A stretch of 64,000 nucleotides of DNA from an uncultured Dermabacter sp. (lineage in GTDB: Bacteria; Actinomycetota; Actinomycetes; Actinomycetales; Dermabacteraceae): assembly GCA_947252755.1 (NCBI GenBank), contig CAMXWV010000011.1:1-64000 (forward strand), given 5' to 3'. A model generated the notes under the pieces. It was not told where the DNA came from, searched no databases, and saw only the letters and a program-made list of their open reading frames with translations. Position numbers and translations under genes: made by a program. Positions 41,580 to 49,221 of the stretch are shown one piece after another (position 1 is the stretch's first letter; each line of letters opens with the position of its first letter).

Positions 41580-44500
41580 ATGGTGATGACGATCCGCGTG
41601 ATGTCGTCTGGATCGGGCTACGAGTACCTCCTGAAGTCTGTCGCCACTGCCGACGTGCCCCGCGAGGCCGGTTCATCCCTGACTCGCTACTACACCGAGA
41701 CGGGCTGCCCGCCCGGCACCTGGGCCGGCCGCGGACTCGACAGCCTCGACACCGGACAGGGCCCAGCGCTCGCGATCGGTGACACGGTGACCGAGGAGCA
41801 TCTCGAGAAGCTCCTCGGCCGCGGCGTGCACCCCCTGACCGGTGCGAAACTGGGCCTGCCGTATCCGAAGATGCGTTCGGCGCAGGAACGCATCGCTGAC
41901 CGCATTGCGCGCCTGTCCGACGAGCTGCCGGCCCAGGCGCGCGAGCGGGCGATCGAGGAGATCCGCAACGAGGAGATTGCACGCAAGCAGCCCAAGGCCG
42001 TTGCGGGATTCGATCTCACGTTCTCGCCGCCGAAGTCGGTGAGCGTGCTGTGGGGCGTTGCCGATGCCGCCACGCAATCCCGCATCGCCGAGGCCCACCA
42101 TGCCGCCGTGCGCGACGTGCTGGCCCTGCTCGAGGAACGGGTCGCGGCAACCCGCGTCGGGCACGGTGGCGTGGCACGTATGCCCGTGACTGGCGTGATC
42201 GCTGCGGGTTTCGATCACTTCGACTCGCGGGCCGGGGATCCGCAGCTGCACACGCACCTGGTCGTGTCGAACAAGGTCCAGGGCATCGACGGCAGGTGGC
42301 GCAGCCTGGACTCTCGCACCCTGCACCGGGCCACCGTCGCCTTGTCGGCGACGTACAACGCGCTGCTGGCCGATCACACCACGCGCATGCTCGGCCTCGC
42401 CTGGACGGATGTCGACCGCGGCCAGGACCGCAACCCCGGATGGGAAATCGACGGGGTGCCCGCTGAGCTCATCGCCGTGTTCTCCCAGCGCACCACCGGC
42501 ACTACCGACGGCGAGGGCATCGCACAGGCCACTCAGCGGCTGATCGAGGAGTACACCACCACGCACGGGCATGCACCGTCGAAGGCGGCGATCGCGCGGT
42601 TGCGCCAGCAGGCAACCCTGGAGACCCGTCCGAACAAGGAACTGCACTCCTTGGCCGAGCTGACTGCGCGGTGGCGTGCCCGCGCGACCGAGCTGCTGGG
42701 CGAAGACGCAACCGGCTGGGCGCACGGCGTGCTTGCACGCAATCCCCACACCGTGGTGCGCGCCGACAACATCACCCCGGAGCAGATCAGCAAGGTGGCG
42801 GAGAAGGTGCTGGCCGAGGTCGGCGACCGGCGCGCCACCTGGTCGCGGTGGAACCTCCACGCCGAGACCGCCCGCCAGCTCATGGGCGCACGGTTCGCTA
42901 CCACCGAGGACCGCACCACGGTGCTCGACCGCATCGTGCACCAGGCCGAGGAGGCCTCGGTACGGCTGACTCCCGGCTACGACCGGCTCGTGCCTGATCA
43001 CTATGTCGATGCGGAGGGGGCGAATCGGTTCCAGCCGGTCGACCAGATCGCCTATACCTCGCAGGAGATCCTCGACGCCGAACAGCGCCTGCTCGACCAC
43101 TCCGACCGCACCAAGGCTCCTGCCGTAGACGAGCGGCGGATACGCCGCCATACCCGGCGGAAGATCGACCGGGTTCGGCTCGCCACTGACCAGGTGAGCG
43201 CGGTGACACGGATCGCGCGGTCCGGTCTCACGCTGGACCTGCTGGTCGGTCCCGCCGGGTCCGGCAAGACCACCGCGCTGAGGGCCTTGCGGCGGGCGTG
43301 GGTCGCCGAGCACGGCAGAGACTCGGTGATCGGGCTGGCGCCGTCAGCTGCGGCTGCCGAGGTCCTCGGTGACTCGTTGGGGGTGCGGGCGGAGAACTCG
43401 GCGAAGTTCCTCTACGAACACGACAAGGGCCGCTGGGACCTCGCCGCCGGGCAGCTCGTTCTCCTCGATGAAGCCTCGCTGGCCGGCACCCTGACCCTTG
43501 ACCGGATTGTCACGCATGCCGCCGAGGTCGGTGCGAAGGTCGTGCTGATTGGGGACTGGGCGCAGCTGGCCAGCGTGGAGACCGGTGGGGCGTTCGGCAT
43601 GATCGTGCGCCACCGCGGCGCCGTTCCCACGCTGACTGGTATCCACCGGTTCACCCACGACTGGGAGAAGAACGCCAGCATGGGCCTGCGTCTCGGGAAG
43701 ACCGCGGCCCTCGACACCTACGAGGACGAGGGCCGCCTGCACGATGGCGAGCTCGAGAACATGCTCGATGCGCTCTACCAGGCCTGGCAGGCCGACCGCG
43801 AGACCGGACTGTCCACCCTCATGATCGCCGGCAACGCCGAGACCGTCGCCGAACTCAACCAGCGCGCCCGCGCCGACCTCATCGCCACCGGCGACGTCAA
43901 AGAGCAGGGCGTCGCGCTGCGGGACGGAACCGAGGCCGGCGTCGGCGATCTGATCGTCACCCGCCGCAACGAGCGCCGCCTGACGACCGGGAGCATGAAC
44001 TGGGTGAAGAACGGCGACCGCTGGCAGGTCACCGGCCGCGGCAAAGACGGGTCGCTGACCGTCCGCCGCCTCGGCAAAGGCGACCGCCCCCACGGCAGGG
44101 CCCTCACGCTGCCGGCCAGCTACGTGGCCGAAGACGTAGAACTCGGCTACAGCACCACCGCACACCGCGCCCAGGGGGCGACGGTCGACACCGCGCACGC
44201 ACTCATCGACCCCAACAGCGCCTCCAGGGAGCTGTTCTACGTCGCGATGACCCGCGGACGCGAGTCCAACCATGCCTACGTCGTGCAGCCAGATCCGCAC
44301 GAGCTCGAACCCCACCTCGACCCGCCCGAAGAGCTGACCCGAGTCGAGCAGCTGGCCCGCGTGCTCGCGCGCAGCGACGCAGACCTCTCAGCCACCGAGA
44401 CCCTGAAGGCCGAGATCGACAGGCACGCCTCCCTGAAGACTCTGATGGATGAGTACGACGTGCTCGCCCGCGAAGCCGACCACGACCGCTGGGAGGCCCT

Positions 44501-45146
44501 GCTCGACGTCGCCCCATTCACCCCCGAGGTGGCCGACGCCGTGTTCACCAGCGCCTACTACGAGCGCCTCGAAGCAGCACTGTCCCGCCACGAAGCCGAC
44601 GGCCACTACCTCACCACGCTCCTCACATCCCTGGCCCCGACCATTACACCCGGGGACGATCAGAACGATCCTGCCGCGCAGCTGGCGTCCATCGTCGAGA
44701 AGGCAACCCGGTCGCTCCCGCGACGCCGCGACGCTCGGCCCCGCGTCGCCGGCCTCATCCCCACACCAGCCGGACCCCTCGACGACGACATGCAGGCAGC
44801 GCTAACCGCTCGCCAGGACCTCATCGAAGCAGGAGCACGCAGGCTTCTCCTGCATGCACTTGATACTGGGGAAGACTGGACGAAGGAACTGGGAACCCCA
44901 CCGACGCGGGGGCGGGTCCGGACAGCGTGGATGGAGAACGCCGCTACCGTCATGCTGTATCGGTACCGCAACGACATCGAAGATGCGGCGCCGCTGGGTG
45001 AACCGAAGCAGATCCGCGGTACCGCGCAGGACGCCCAGTACCGGCACGCTGCGGCTGCTCTCCGCAACGTCAACGAGATCAACAGCGGATTCGAGGCGGA
45101 CGCTCGCCGGAGCCCTATCCGACGAGACCAAGGACGCTCTCTGTGA
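41580..45146 (+). CDS. TraA-type MobF relaxase/helicase
   Basis: Nicks at oriT, stays covalently bound to the 5' end and unwinds DNA for transfer. The 1188-residue protein has an N-terminal TrwC-like relaxase: Tyr residues in SLTRYYTETG near residue 37, GFDLTFSPPKSVSVLWG near 140, and the metal-binding His cluster in GDPQLHTHLVVSNK near 220. The second half is a RecD/UvrD-like helicase with Walker A VGPAGSGKTTALR near 556, Walker B LVLLDEASLAG near 630 and YSTTAHRAQGATVD near 860. Starts at ATG 41580 (alternatives GTG 41577 and ATG 41586) behind GGGGAGGGGG. It lies apart from the other transfer genes. The tail after ~1130 is basic. Confidence 0.93.
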   Translation: MVMTIRVMSSGSGYEYLLKSVATADVPREAGSSLTRYYTETGCPPGTWAGRGLDSLDTGQGPALAIGDTVTEEHLEKLLGRGVHPLTGAKLGLPYPKMRSAQERIADRIARLSDELPAQARERAIEEIRNEEIARKQPKAVAGFDLTFSPPKSVSVLWGVADAATQSRIAEAHHAAVRDVLALLEERVAATRVGHGGVARMPVTGVIAAGFDHFDSRAGDPQLHTHLVVSNKVQGIDGRWRSLDSRTLHRATVALSATYNALLADHTTRMLGLAWTDVDRGQDRNPGWEIDGVPAELIAVFSQRTTGTTDGEGIAQATQRLIEEYTTTHGHAPSKAAIARLRQQATLETRPNKELHSLAELTARWRARATELLGEDATGWAHGVLARNPHTVVRADNITPEQISKVAEKVLAEVGDRRATWSRWNLHAETARQLMGARFATTEDRTTVLDRIVHQAEEASVRLTPGYDRLVPDHYVDAEGANRFQPVDQIAYTSQEILDAEQRLLDHSDRTKAPAVDERRIRRHTRRKIDRVRLATDQVSAVTRIARSGLTLDLLVGPAGSGKTTALRALRRAWVAEHGRDSVIGLAPSAAAAEVLGDSLGVRAENSAKFLYEHDKGRWDLAAGQLVLLDEASLAGTLTLDRIVTHAAEVGAKVVLIGDWAQLASVETGGAFGMIVRHRGAVPTLTGIHRFTHDWEKNASMGLRLGKTAALDTYEDEGRLHDGELENMLDALYQAWQADRETGLSTLMIAGNAETVAELNQRARADLIATGDVKEQGVALRDGTEAGVGDLIVTRRNERRLTTGSMNWVKNGDRWQVTGRGKDGSLTVRRLGKGDRPHGRALTLPASYVAEDVELGYSTTAHRAQGATVDTAHALIDPNSASRELFYVAMTRGRESNHAYVVQPDPHELEPHLDPPEELTRVEQLARVLARSDADLSATETLKAEIDRHASLKTLMDEYDVLAREADHDRWEALLDVAPFTPEVADAVFTSAYYERLEAALSRHEADGHYLTTLLTSLAPTITPGDDQNDPAAQLASIVEKATRSLPRRRDARPRVAGLIPTPAGPLDDDMQAALTARQDLIEAGARRLLLHALDTGEDWTKELGTPPTRGRVRTAWMENAATVMLYRYRNDIEDAAPLGEPKQIRGTAQDAQYRHAAAALRNVNEINSGFEADARRSPIRRDQGRSL

Positions 45147-45422
45147 CCGTGAGCGCCGAGCTGCCTCACAAGAAGGCGCCCATGCTGACGAACGCGCCGG
45201 CCACGGCGCCGCGCTGAGCGAGCCCCGTGAGGATTTTCGGCTTGTGATGGCGACGTGGCGCTGCCATCCCTTACTGGTCTCGCTGGTTTTATAGACCGGC
45301 ACATTCTTTTGGCGGACATCGCAGACTACGACAGCGCCATCCTCCTCGTTTCTCGACGGCAGAAAACCGCGCCGCGCAACACGATCGCCATATATCTCCA
45401 CGAGTCACTAGAGCCTGAGAAA

Positions 45423-46067
45423 TCAGCCTAGAGAGCCGTTGAGGGCCCCGCGGATGTATGGGTGAAGGCGTTCTATCCTTGCAGGGAGTGATGCCCAGGA
45501 GTCAGCGAGACCCGCGAGCACCTGTTCTCCGATGAACATGGCATTGATGACTTCGGCAGCCTCAGCAGTCGCGACATGTGAGGGAATGGAACCGTCGCCT
45601 TTTCCGGTATCGATAACATCTTTCACGATATCGATCCACCGGAAGAACGGGTTGCTCGTATTCGTCGGAAAGTCGACGCTCGGCTGGTTTATGAGGCGAA
45701 TGCCGCCTTGAACCAAGGAGTCATCGGCGATCAGGCGTGCCAGATCGTCGGCCAGCCGGAGGATCGTTTCGGGTGCCGGGAGGTCACTCTCGAGTGCTGC
45801 GTCGAGCACGCTGAGCATGCGTTCTTGCTGGGCTTCGATGACAGCGGCCGCGATGTCTTCCTTCTTTCCAAAGTGGAAGAAGAGAGCGCCTTCGCTACTG
45901 ATGCCGGACTCTTTGCTTATGTCCTTAAGTCGCGCCTCGGCGAATGTGAGTCTCGCAAACACTCGGCCTGCGGCGTCCAGGAGCTTTGCTCTCGTTGCGA
46001 TCGAGCGCTGCTGCCGGGGCCGGGCAGGGCCCTCGCGCAGCATTGCATCTTCTATTCGGTTGGTCAT
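45423..46067 (-). CDS. TetR-family regulator resembling gamma-butyrolactone receptors (ArpA/ScbR type)
   Basis: A 214-residue regulator. The helix-turn-helix is at residues ~20-70 (RQQRSIATRAKLLDAAGRVF, LKDISKESGISSEGALFFHF, GKKEDIAAAVIEAQ). The start ALFFHFGKKEDIA and the C-terminal pattern AEVINAMFIGEQVLAGLADS followed by WASLPARIERLHPYIRGAL resemble A-factor/SCB receptors rather than generic TetR proteins. ATG 46067 is preceded by a weak purine stretch; the frame is open 50 codons further upstream. It lies downstream of the ABC exporter gene, and an AfsA-type synthase gene lies about 10 kb away at 56455. It may repress the lasso locus until a signal is bound. Confidence 0.82.
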   Translation of the reverse strand: MTNRIEDAMLREGPARPRQQRSIATRAKLLDAAGRVFARLTFAEARLKDISKESGISSEGALFFHFGKKEDIAAAVIEAQQERMLSVLDAALESDLPAPETILRLADDLARLIADDSLVQGGIRLINQPSVDFPTNTSNPFFRWIDIVKDVIDTGKGDGSIPSHVATAEAAEVINAMFIGEQVLAGLADSWASLPARIERLHPYIRGALNGSLG

Positions 46068-46213
46068 AGACACCTGCCGTTGCTCATCGTGTGAGCACCT
46101 CTCTTCGTTGCTTCGGGCTGACGCGACACGCACCCGCCCAACTCTACTTGGGGCGGCCGTTGGTGGCCTGGCTCCAGCTTGACCTGGGCTCCTGCATGCT
46201 TCGACGATGCCCG

Positions 46214-47965
46214 TCATCGGTCCCTCACGAACTGGTTCCTAGCAAGCCCCTGGTACAGGCTCGAGGTCCTGAGTAGCTCCTGGTGGTCCCCGACGGCGGC
46301 GACCGAGCCTTCGTCAAGGACGATGATCTGGTCTGCCTGCTGGACCGTTGCCAGCCTGTGGGCGACGACGATCATCGTACGAGTGCCGCCGAGTTGCTTA
46401 AGCGCGATTTGGATGGCTTCTTCGTTGCCGGAGTCCATTGCTGACGTCGGTTCGTCAAGGAGGAGGAGCTGGGCGGGGCTGAGCAGGGCTCGAGCGAGCG
46501 AGAGGCGCTGCTTCTCCCCGCCGGAGAGGTTGACTCCGCGCTCACCCAACACCGTGTCGAGGCCATCGTCGCGCTCGAATCTTTCGCGGAGGTTGACCAT
46601 GTCGAGGACTTCCTGGCATGCCTCTTCGGTGACCGTCGGGAAGCCCAGCTGCAGGTTCTCGCGCACGGTGCCGGAGAGAACCACAGGATTCTGCTCGACG
46701 TAGGCGATACGGCCTCGGAGGTGATCACGATCGACGGTGCTGATGTCCTCGCCGCCTAGCTCAATCCGTCCGAAGTCTGGCTCGTAGAAGCGCTCAATCA
46801 GCGAGAGCAAGGTCGACTTGCCTGACCCCGAGGGGCCGACGATCGCGGTTGTGGCGCCTTCTTCCAGTCTGAAGGACACATCGTCGAGGACAGGAGCCCC
46901 ATCGTCGTAGGAGAACGTGACGTGCTGAACCGAGAGGTGCGGCGTGCGTGTGTCTGCGCCGTCTGCTTCGACTGCACCACCACTGGGGCGCTCGCCCTCT
47001 CCTTCGATCGGGATCCCCATGAGCCTGTTGATCCGTTCCATCGCGCCCTGCGCGCCACGGATCGTGACCAGCGACGTGAAGACGCGCCCTAGGGGGTTGA
47101 TGAGCATGAACAGGAACAGGACGAATGTGACCAGATCGGCGAGAGACAGCGCGCCGGAGGCCACACGCATCCCGCCGATTCCGATGACGATGAGTAGCGC
47201 GGCTTGTACGACGACGCCGCTTACGGGAGATAGCAGGGCCTCCGTGCGAGCGATCCTGAGACCTCGGTCGTACGCTTCTTCCGCGTCAGCGACGATGCCC
47301 TTCTCGAGCTGCGATTCTGCGCGGGTCGCCTTCACCGTGCGGATGGCGAAAAGGGCGCGTTCCATGCTTGCGGCGAGCCTGCCTACAGCGTCTTGGGCGG
47401 CTACCGTCGAGCTGCGGATACGGCGGGAGGCGAGGATGACGACGGCCACTCCGGTACCAGCGACGGCGAGGACCACGACGAGCATGGGCGGGTCGATGGT
47501 CGCCATGGCGATGATCGCACCGACGAACAGGAACACGCTTCCGACCGCGTCGACAGCGCCCCCGGTGAACACGGCGCGGACCATCGATGTGTCGGCGCTG
47601 AGACGGGTGGTCAGGTCGCCGCTGTGGCTGGTGTCGTAGACCCGCAGCGGCAGACGGATCATCCGACGGACGATCCGCTTGCGCAGGTCGAGAACGGTCT
47701 GCTCGGCAGTTCGGGTCAGGAGGTACTTCTGCAGGGCTGCCAAGATGGAGCCGAGCAGCAGCAAGGCGATGAGCAGTGCCACCCACCCTGCGAGGTGCCC
47801 GGACCCGAAGAGGGTAATGAGCCTGTTCACCACGAGTGGCTGAGCCAGGGTTGTGGCAGCTGTGAGAACGGAGAGCACCGCGACAGCGATAAGGGGCCGG
47901 GTGCGTGCCTTCACGAGCGGAAGTAGAGCGACGAGGGCAGCAGAATCCTGTGTCGTGCGGGTCAT
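46214..47965 (-). CDS. ABC exporter (fused membrane and ATPase domains), likely lasso peptide exporter/immunity
   Basis: A 583-residue half-transporter of the type that exports lasso peptides in many clusters. It has six membrane helices in residues ~20-300 (for example PLIAVAVLSVLTAATTLAQP and GWVALLIALLLLGSILAALQ). An ATPase domain follows with Walker A (AIVGPSGSGKSTLLSLIER), Q-loop IAYVEQNPVV, signature NLSGGEKQRLSLARALL, Walker B LLLLDEPTSAMD and the H-loop VVAHRL. ATG 47965 follows GGGAGGAGGTGGGGAC. It is co-directional with the lasso genes, separated from the precursor by a strong hairpin. Export plus self-protection is the expected role. Confidence 0.9.
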   Translation of the reverse strand: MTRTTQDSAALVALLPLVKARTRPLIAVAVLSVLTAATTLAQPLVVNRLITLFGSGHLAGWVALLIALLLLGSILAALQKYLLTRTAEQTVLDLRKRIVRRMIRLPLRVYDTSHSGDLTTRLSADTSMVRAVFTGGAVDAVGSVFLFVGAIIAMATIDPPMLVVVLAVAGTGVAVVILASRRIRSSTVAAQDAVGRLAASMERALFAIRTVKATRAESQLEKGIVADAEEAYDRGLRIARTEALLSPVSGVVVQAALLIVIGIGGMRVASGALSLADLVTFVLFLFMLINPLGRVFTSLVTIRGAQGAMERINRLMGIPIEGEGERPSGGAVEADGADTRTPHLSVQHVTFSYDDGAPVLDDVSFRLEEGATTAIVGPSGSGKSTLLSLIERFYEPDFGRIELGGEDISTVDRDHLRGRIAYVEQNPVVLSGTVRENLQLGFPTVTEEACQEVLDMVNLRERFERDDGLDTVLGERGVNLSGGEKQRLSLARALLSPAQLLLLDEPTSAMDSGNEEAIQIALKQLGGTRTMIVVAHRLATVQQADQIIVLDEGSVAAVGDHQELLRTSSLYQGLARNQFVRDR

Positions 47966-48007
47966 GTCCCCACCTCCTCCCGTGATGCTGGGCGCTGCTG
48001 TGCAGGG

Positions 48008-48051
48008 GATGGGCGGTGACCATGGTGGTTGCACCACGGTCACCGCCCATC
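48008..48051 (-). terminator. Strong hairpin between precursor genes and the ABC exporter gene
   Basis: Twenty-base arms with one mismatch and a GTTG loop. It lies between precursor gene 1 (stop at 48146) and the exporter start (47965) on the minus strand. It probably ends most transcripts after the precursors, giving more precursor than exporter RNA, with partial readthrough. Confidence 0.7.
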
Positions 48052-48145
48052 GGATTGCCCGAACCACTGCCTGGATCAGGCATCGGAGCAGATGTCAGGG
48101 AGCAAGAGCTCGCGGGACCTTCCGTCCGATGATCGGCGGGACTGC

Positions 48146-48268
48146 TCACGCGGAGAAGTCCCGGATCGGGAGAACCGTCTCGATCTCCGGCGCCCAGGGG
48201 AACTCTCCCGTGCTGGCGTGGAAGTCGCCGAGCTCGACGATCTCCGGAGTGATGTAGGTGGTCTTCAT
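48146..48268 (-). CDS. Lasso peptide precursor 1
   Basis: A 40-residue precursor. The leader (residues 1-21) has the RRE-binding pattern Y-x-x-P-x-I-x-x-L-G-x-F-H-x-x-T-G, with Tyr5, Pro8, Gly14, Phe16 and Thr20. Thr is at -2 of the predicted cleavage site, so the core is EFPWAPEIETVLPIRDFSA, with a Glu at position 9 (and 7) as possible ring partner. A core starting with Glu is unusual; if cleavage is one residue earlier the core would start with Gly and Glu would be at 8. The ribosome site GAGGAGGTGA is shared with the other two precursor genes. Too short to be found by size alone, but clearly homologous to precursors 2 and 3. Confidence 0.82.
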   Translation of the reverse strand: MKTTYITPEIVELGDFHASTGEFPWAPEIETVLPIRDFSA

Positions 48269-48340
48269 CGTGGATTCACCTCCTCTCGGTGCTTGCCGAG
48301 CCGTGACAGCTCGGGTGTGTAGTCACGTGCTGGTCCGGCC

Positions 48341-48463
48341 TCAGCCGATCGACCGGTCCGCGATCGCGACGAGGAACTCGGTCTGACCTCCGAGGCCGAA
48401 ACCGGTCTCGGCGTGGAAGTCGCCGAGCTCGACGAGCGCGGGGCTCTCGTATGCCTTCTTCAC
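48341..48463 (-). CDS. Lasso peptide precursor 2
   Basis: A 40-residue precursor starting at GTG 48463, eight bases after AGGAGG. The leader has Tyr5, Pro8, Leu10, Gly14, Phe16, His17 and Thr20, nearly the same as precursor 1 (both have VELGDFHA). The predicted core is FGLGGQTEFLVAIADRSIG with Glu at position 8, an allowed ring position for a Phe1-Glu8 macrolactam, and a 11-residue tail. It directly follows the protease gene. No Cys is present, so no disulfide: a class II lasso peptide. Bulky residues in the tail (Phe9, Ile13, Arg17) could serve as plugs; this is inference. Confidence 0.85.
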   Translation of the reverse strand: MKKAYESPALVELGDFHAETGFGLGGQTEFLVAIADRSIG

Positions 48464-48518
48464 GATGCTCACCTCCTTTCCGTGATCGTGGGATGCCCTG
48501 GCGGTCGCCAGGGCAAGC

Positions 48519-48962
48519 TCAGGGACGGGCCGCGCTCCTTGAGGAACGACCGGCCTCGACTTTGTAGAACGTCCGGTAGTCGCCCACCAGCAGGATGTCC
48601 TCGACGACGCGGTCTTCCGCTTCCACCCACGCGTGTGCGGTGAACGGGGGCGTCAAGGACACCCCGACACACCAGGACGGCCATCTGCCGCGCAAACGGC
48701 AGAGCAGCGCGATCGTGATCGAACGGGTCAAACAGGCATCGTTCCCGCGGCACTCGGGGCTCGCCGTCAGGACCTGTTCCTTGATAGCGTTCGTCTCTTC
48801 GTAGGCAGCGGGGCGGGCTCGACACGCAATCGTGGTCAGCAGCTCGCGCAGACGGGCGGAGTCGCGCCTTTGGATGATCGAGGCGACACGGACAGTGAGC
48901 TGGATGAGCACCCTTCGAGGGAATCTCACCGGCACTACTTGGCGAGGGAGTACGTAGCTCAT
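48519..48962 (-). CDS. Lasso peptide leader peptidase (B2, transglutaminase-like)
   Basis: A 147-residue cysteine protease that removes the leader. The Cys-His-Asp triad is visible as Cys77 in DACLTRSITIALL, His110 in PPFTAHAWVEAEDRVVED and Asp122. This is the hallmark of lasso B2 / microcin-J25 McjB C-terminal domains. There is no fused RRE domain; that is the separate B1 gene immediately upstream. The start overlaps the B1 stop by four bases, so translation is coupled. The first ~35 residues are basic and may contact the precursor or the partner. Confidence 0.92.
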   Translation of the reverse strand: MSYVLPRQVVPVRFPRRVLIQLTVRVASIIQRRDSARLRELLTTIACRARPAAYEETNAIKEQVLTASPECRGNDACLTRSITIALLCRLRGRWPSWCVGVSLTPPFTAHAWVEAEDRVVEDILLVGDYRTFYKVEAGRSSRSAARP

Positions 48963-49216
48963 CGCAGCCCCTTCTCGTCCAGCGCGCGGCAGAAGGCCTC
49001 GACGTCGCGGCGAGCGGTGTCGGCGTCCACGTCGTACTCGTCGACCAGCGCACGAACGATCGCGTCCGTGTCATCACCAGCGTCGAGTCGAGACTTGATC
49101 AGCGCCGCGGTGGCATTGAGGTGCAGATAGGCGCCGTCCGCTTCGTTGAGGAGCACCTGACCGTACTCGGTGTCGACGACGTGCACCTTGGGAGAGGAAT
49201 CCTTCTTCCGCGGCAT
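48959..49216 (-). CDS. Lasso peptide RRE/PqqD-like leader-binding protein (B1)
   Basis: An 85-residue PqqD-type RiPP recognition element. The winged-helix-like pattern is visible in EYGQVLLNEADGAYLHLNAT followed by ALIKSRLDAGDDTDAIVRAL and DADTARRDVEAFCRALDEKG. It binds the Y-x-x-P...G-x-F leader and delivers the precursor to the protease. It starts six bases after the cyclase stop and overlaps the protease gene by four bases. A stand-alone B1 with a separate B2 is the usual actinobacterial arrangement. Confidence 0.92.
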   Translation of the reverse strand: MPRKKDSSPKVHVVDTEYGQVLLNEADGAYLHLNATAALIKSRLDAGDDTDAIVRALVDEYDVDADTARRDVEAFCRALDEKGLR

Positions 49217-49221
49217 GGCAT

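Noticed and set aside
41673..43313. 546-codon minus-strand frame over the relaxase gene
   Set aside because: Antisense shadow of the TraA relaxase, without motifs.
48146..48463. Lanthipeptide or sactipeptide precursors
   Set aside because: The precursors have no Cys and there is no LanB, LanC, LanM or radical SAM gene; B1, B2 and C proteins define a lasso system.
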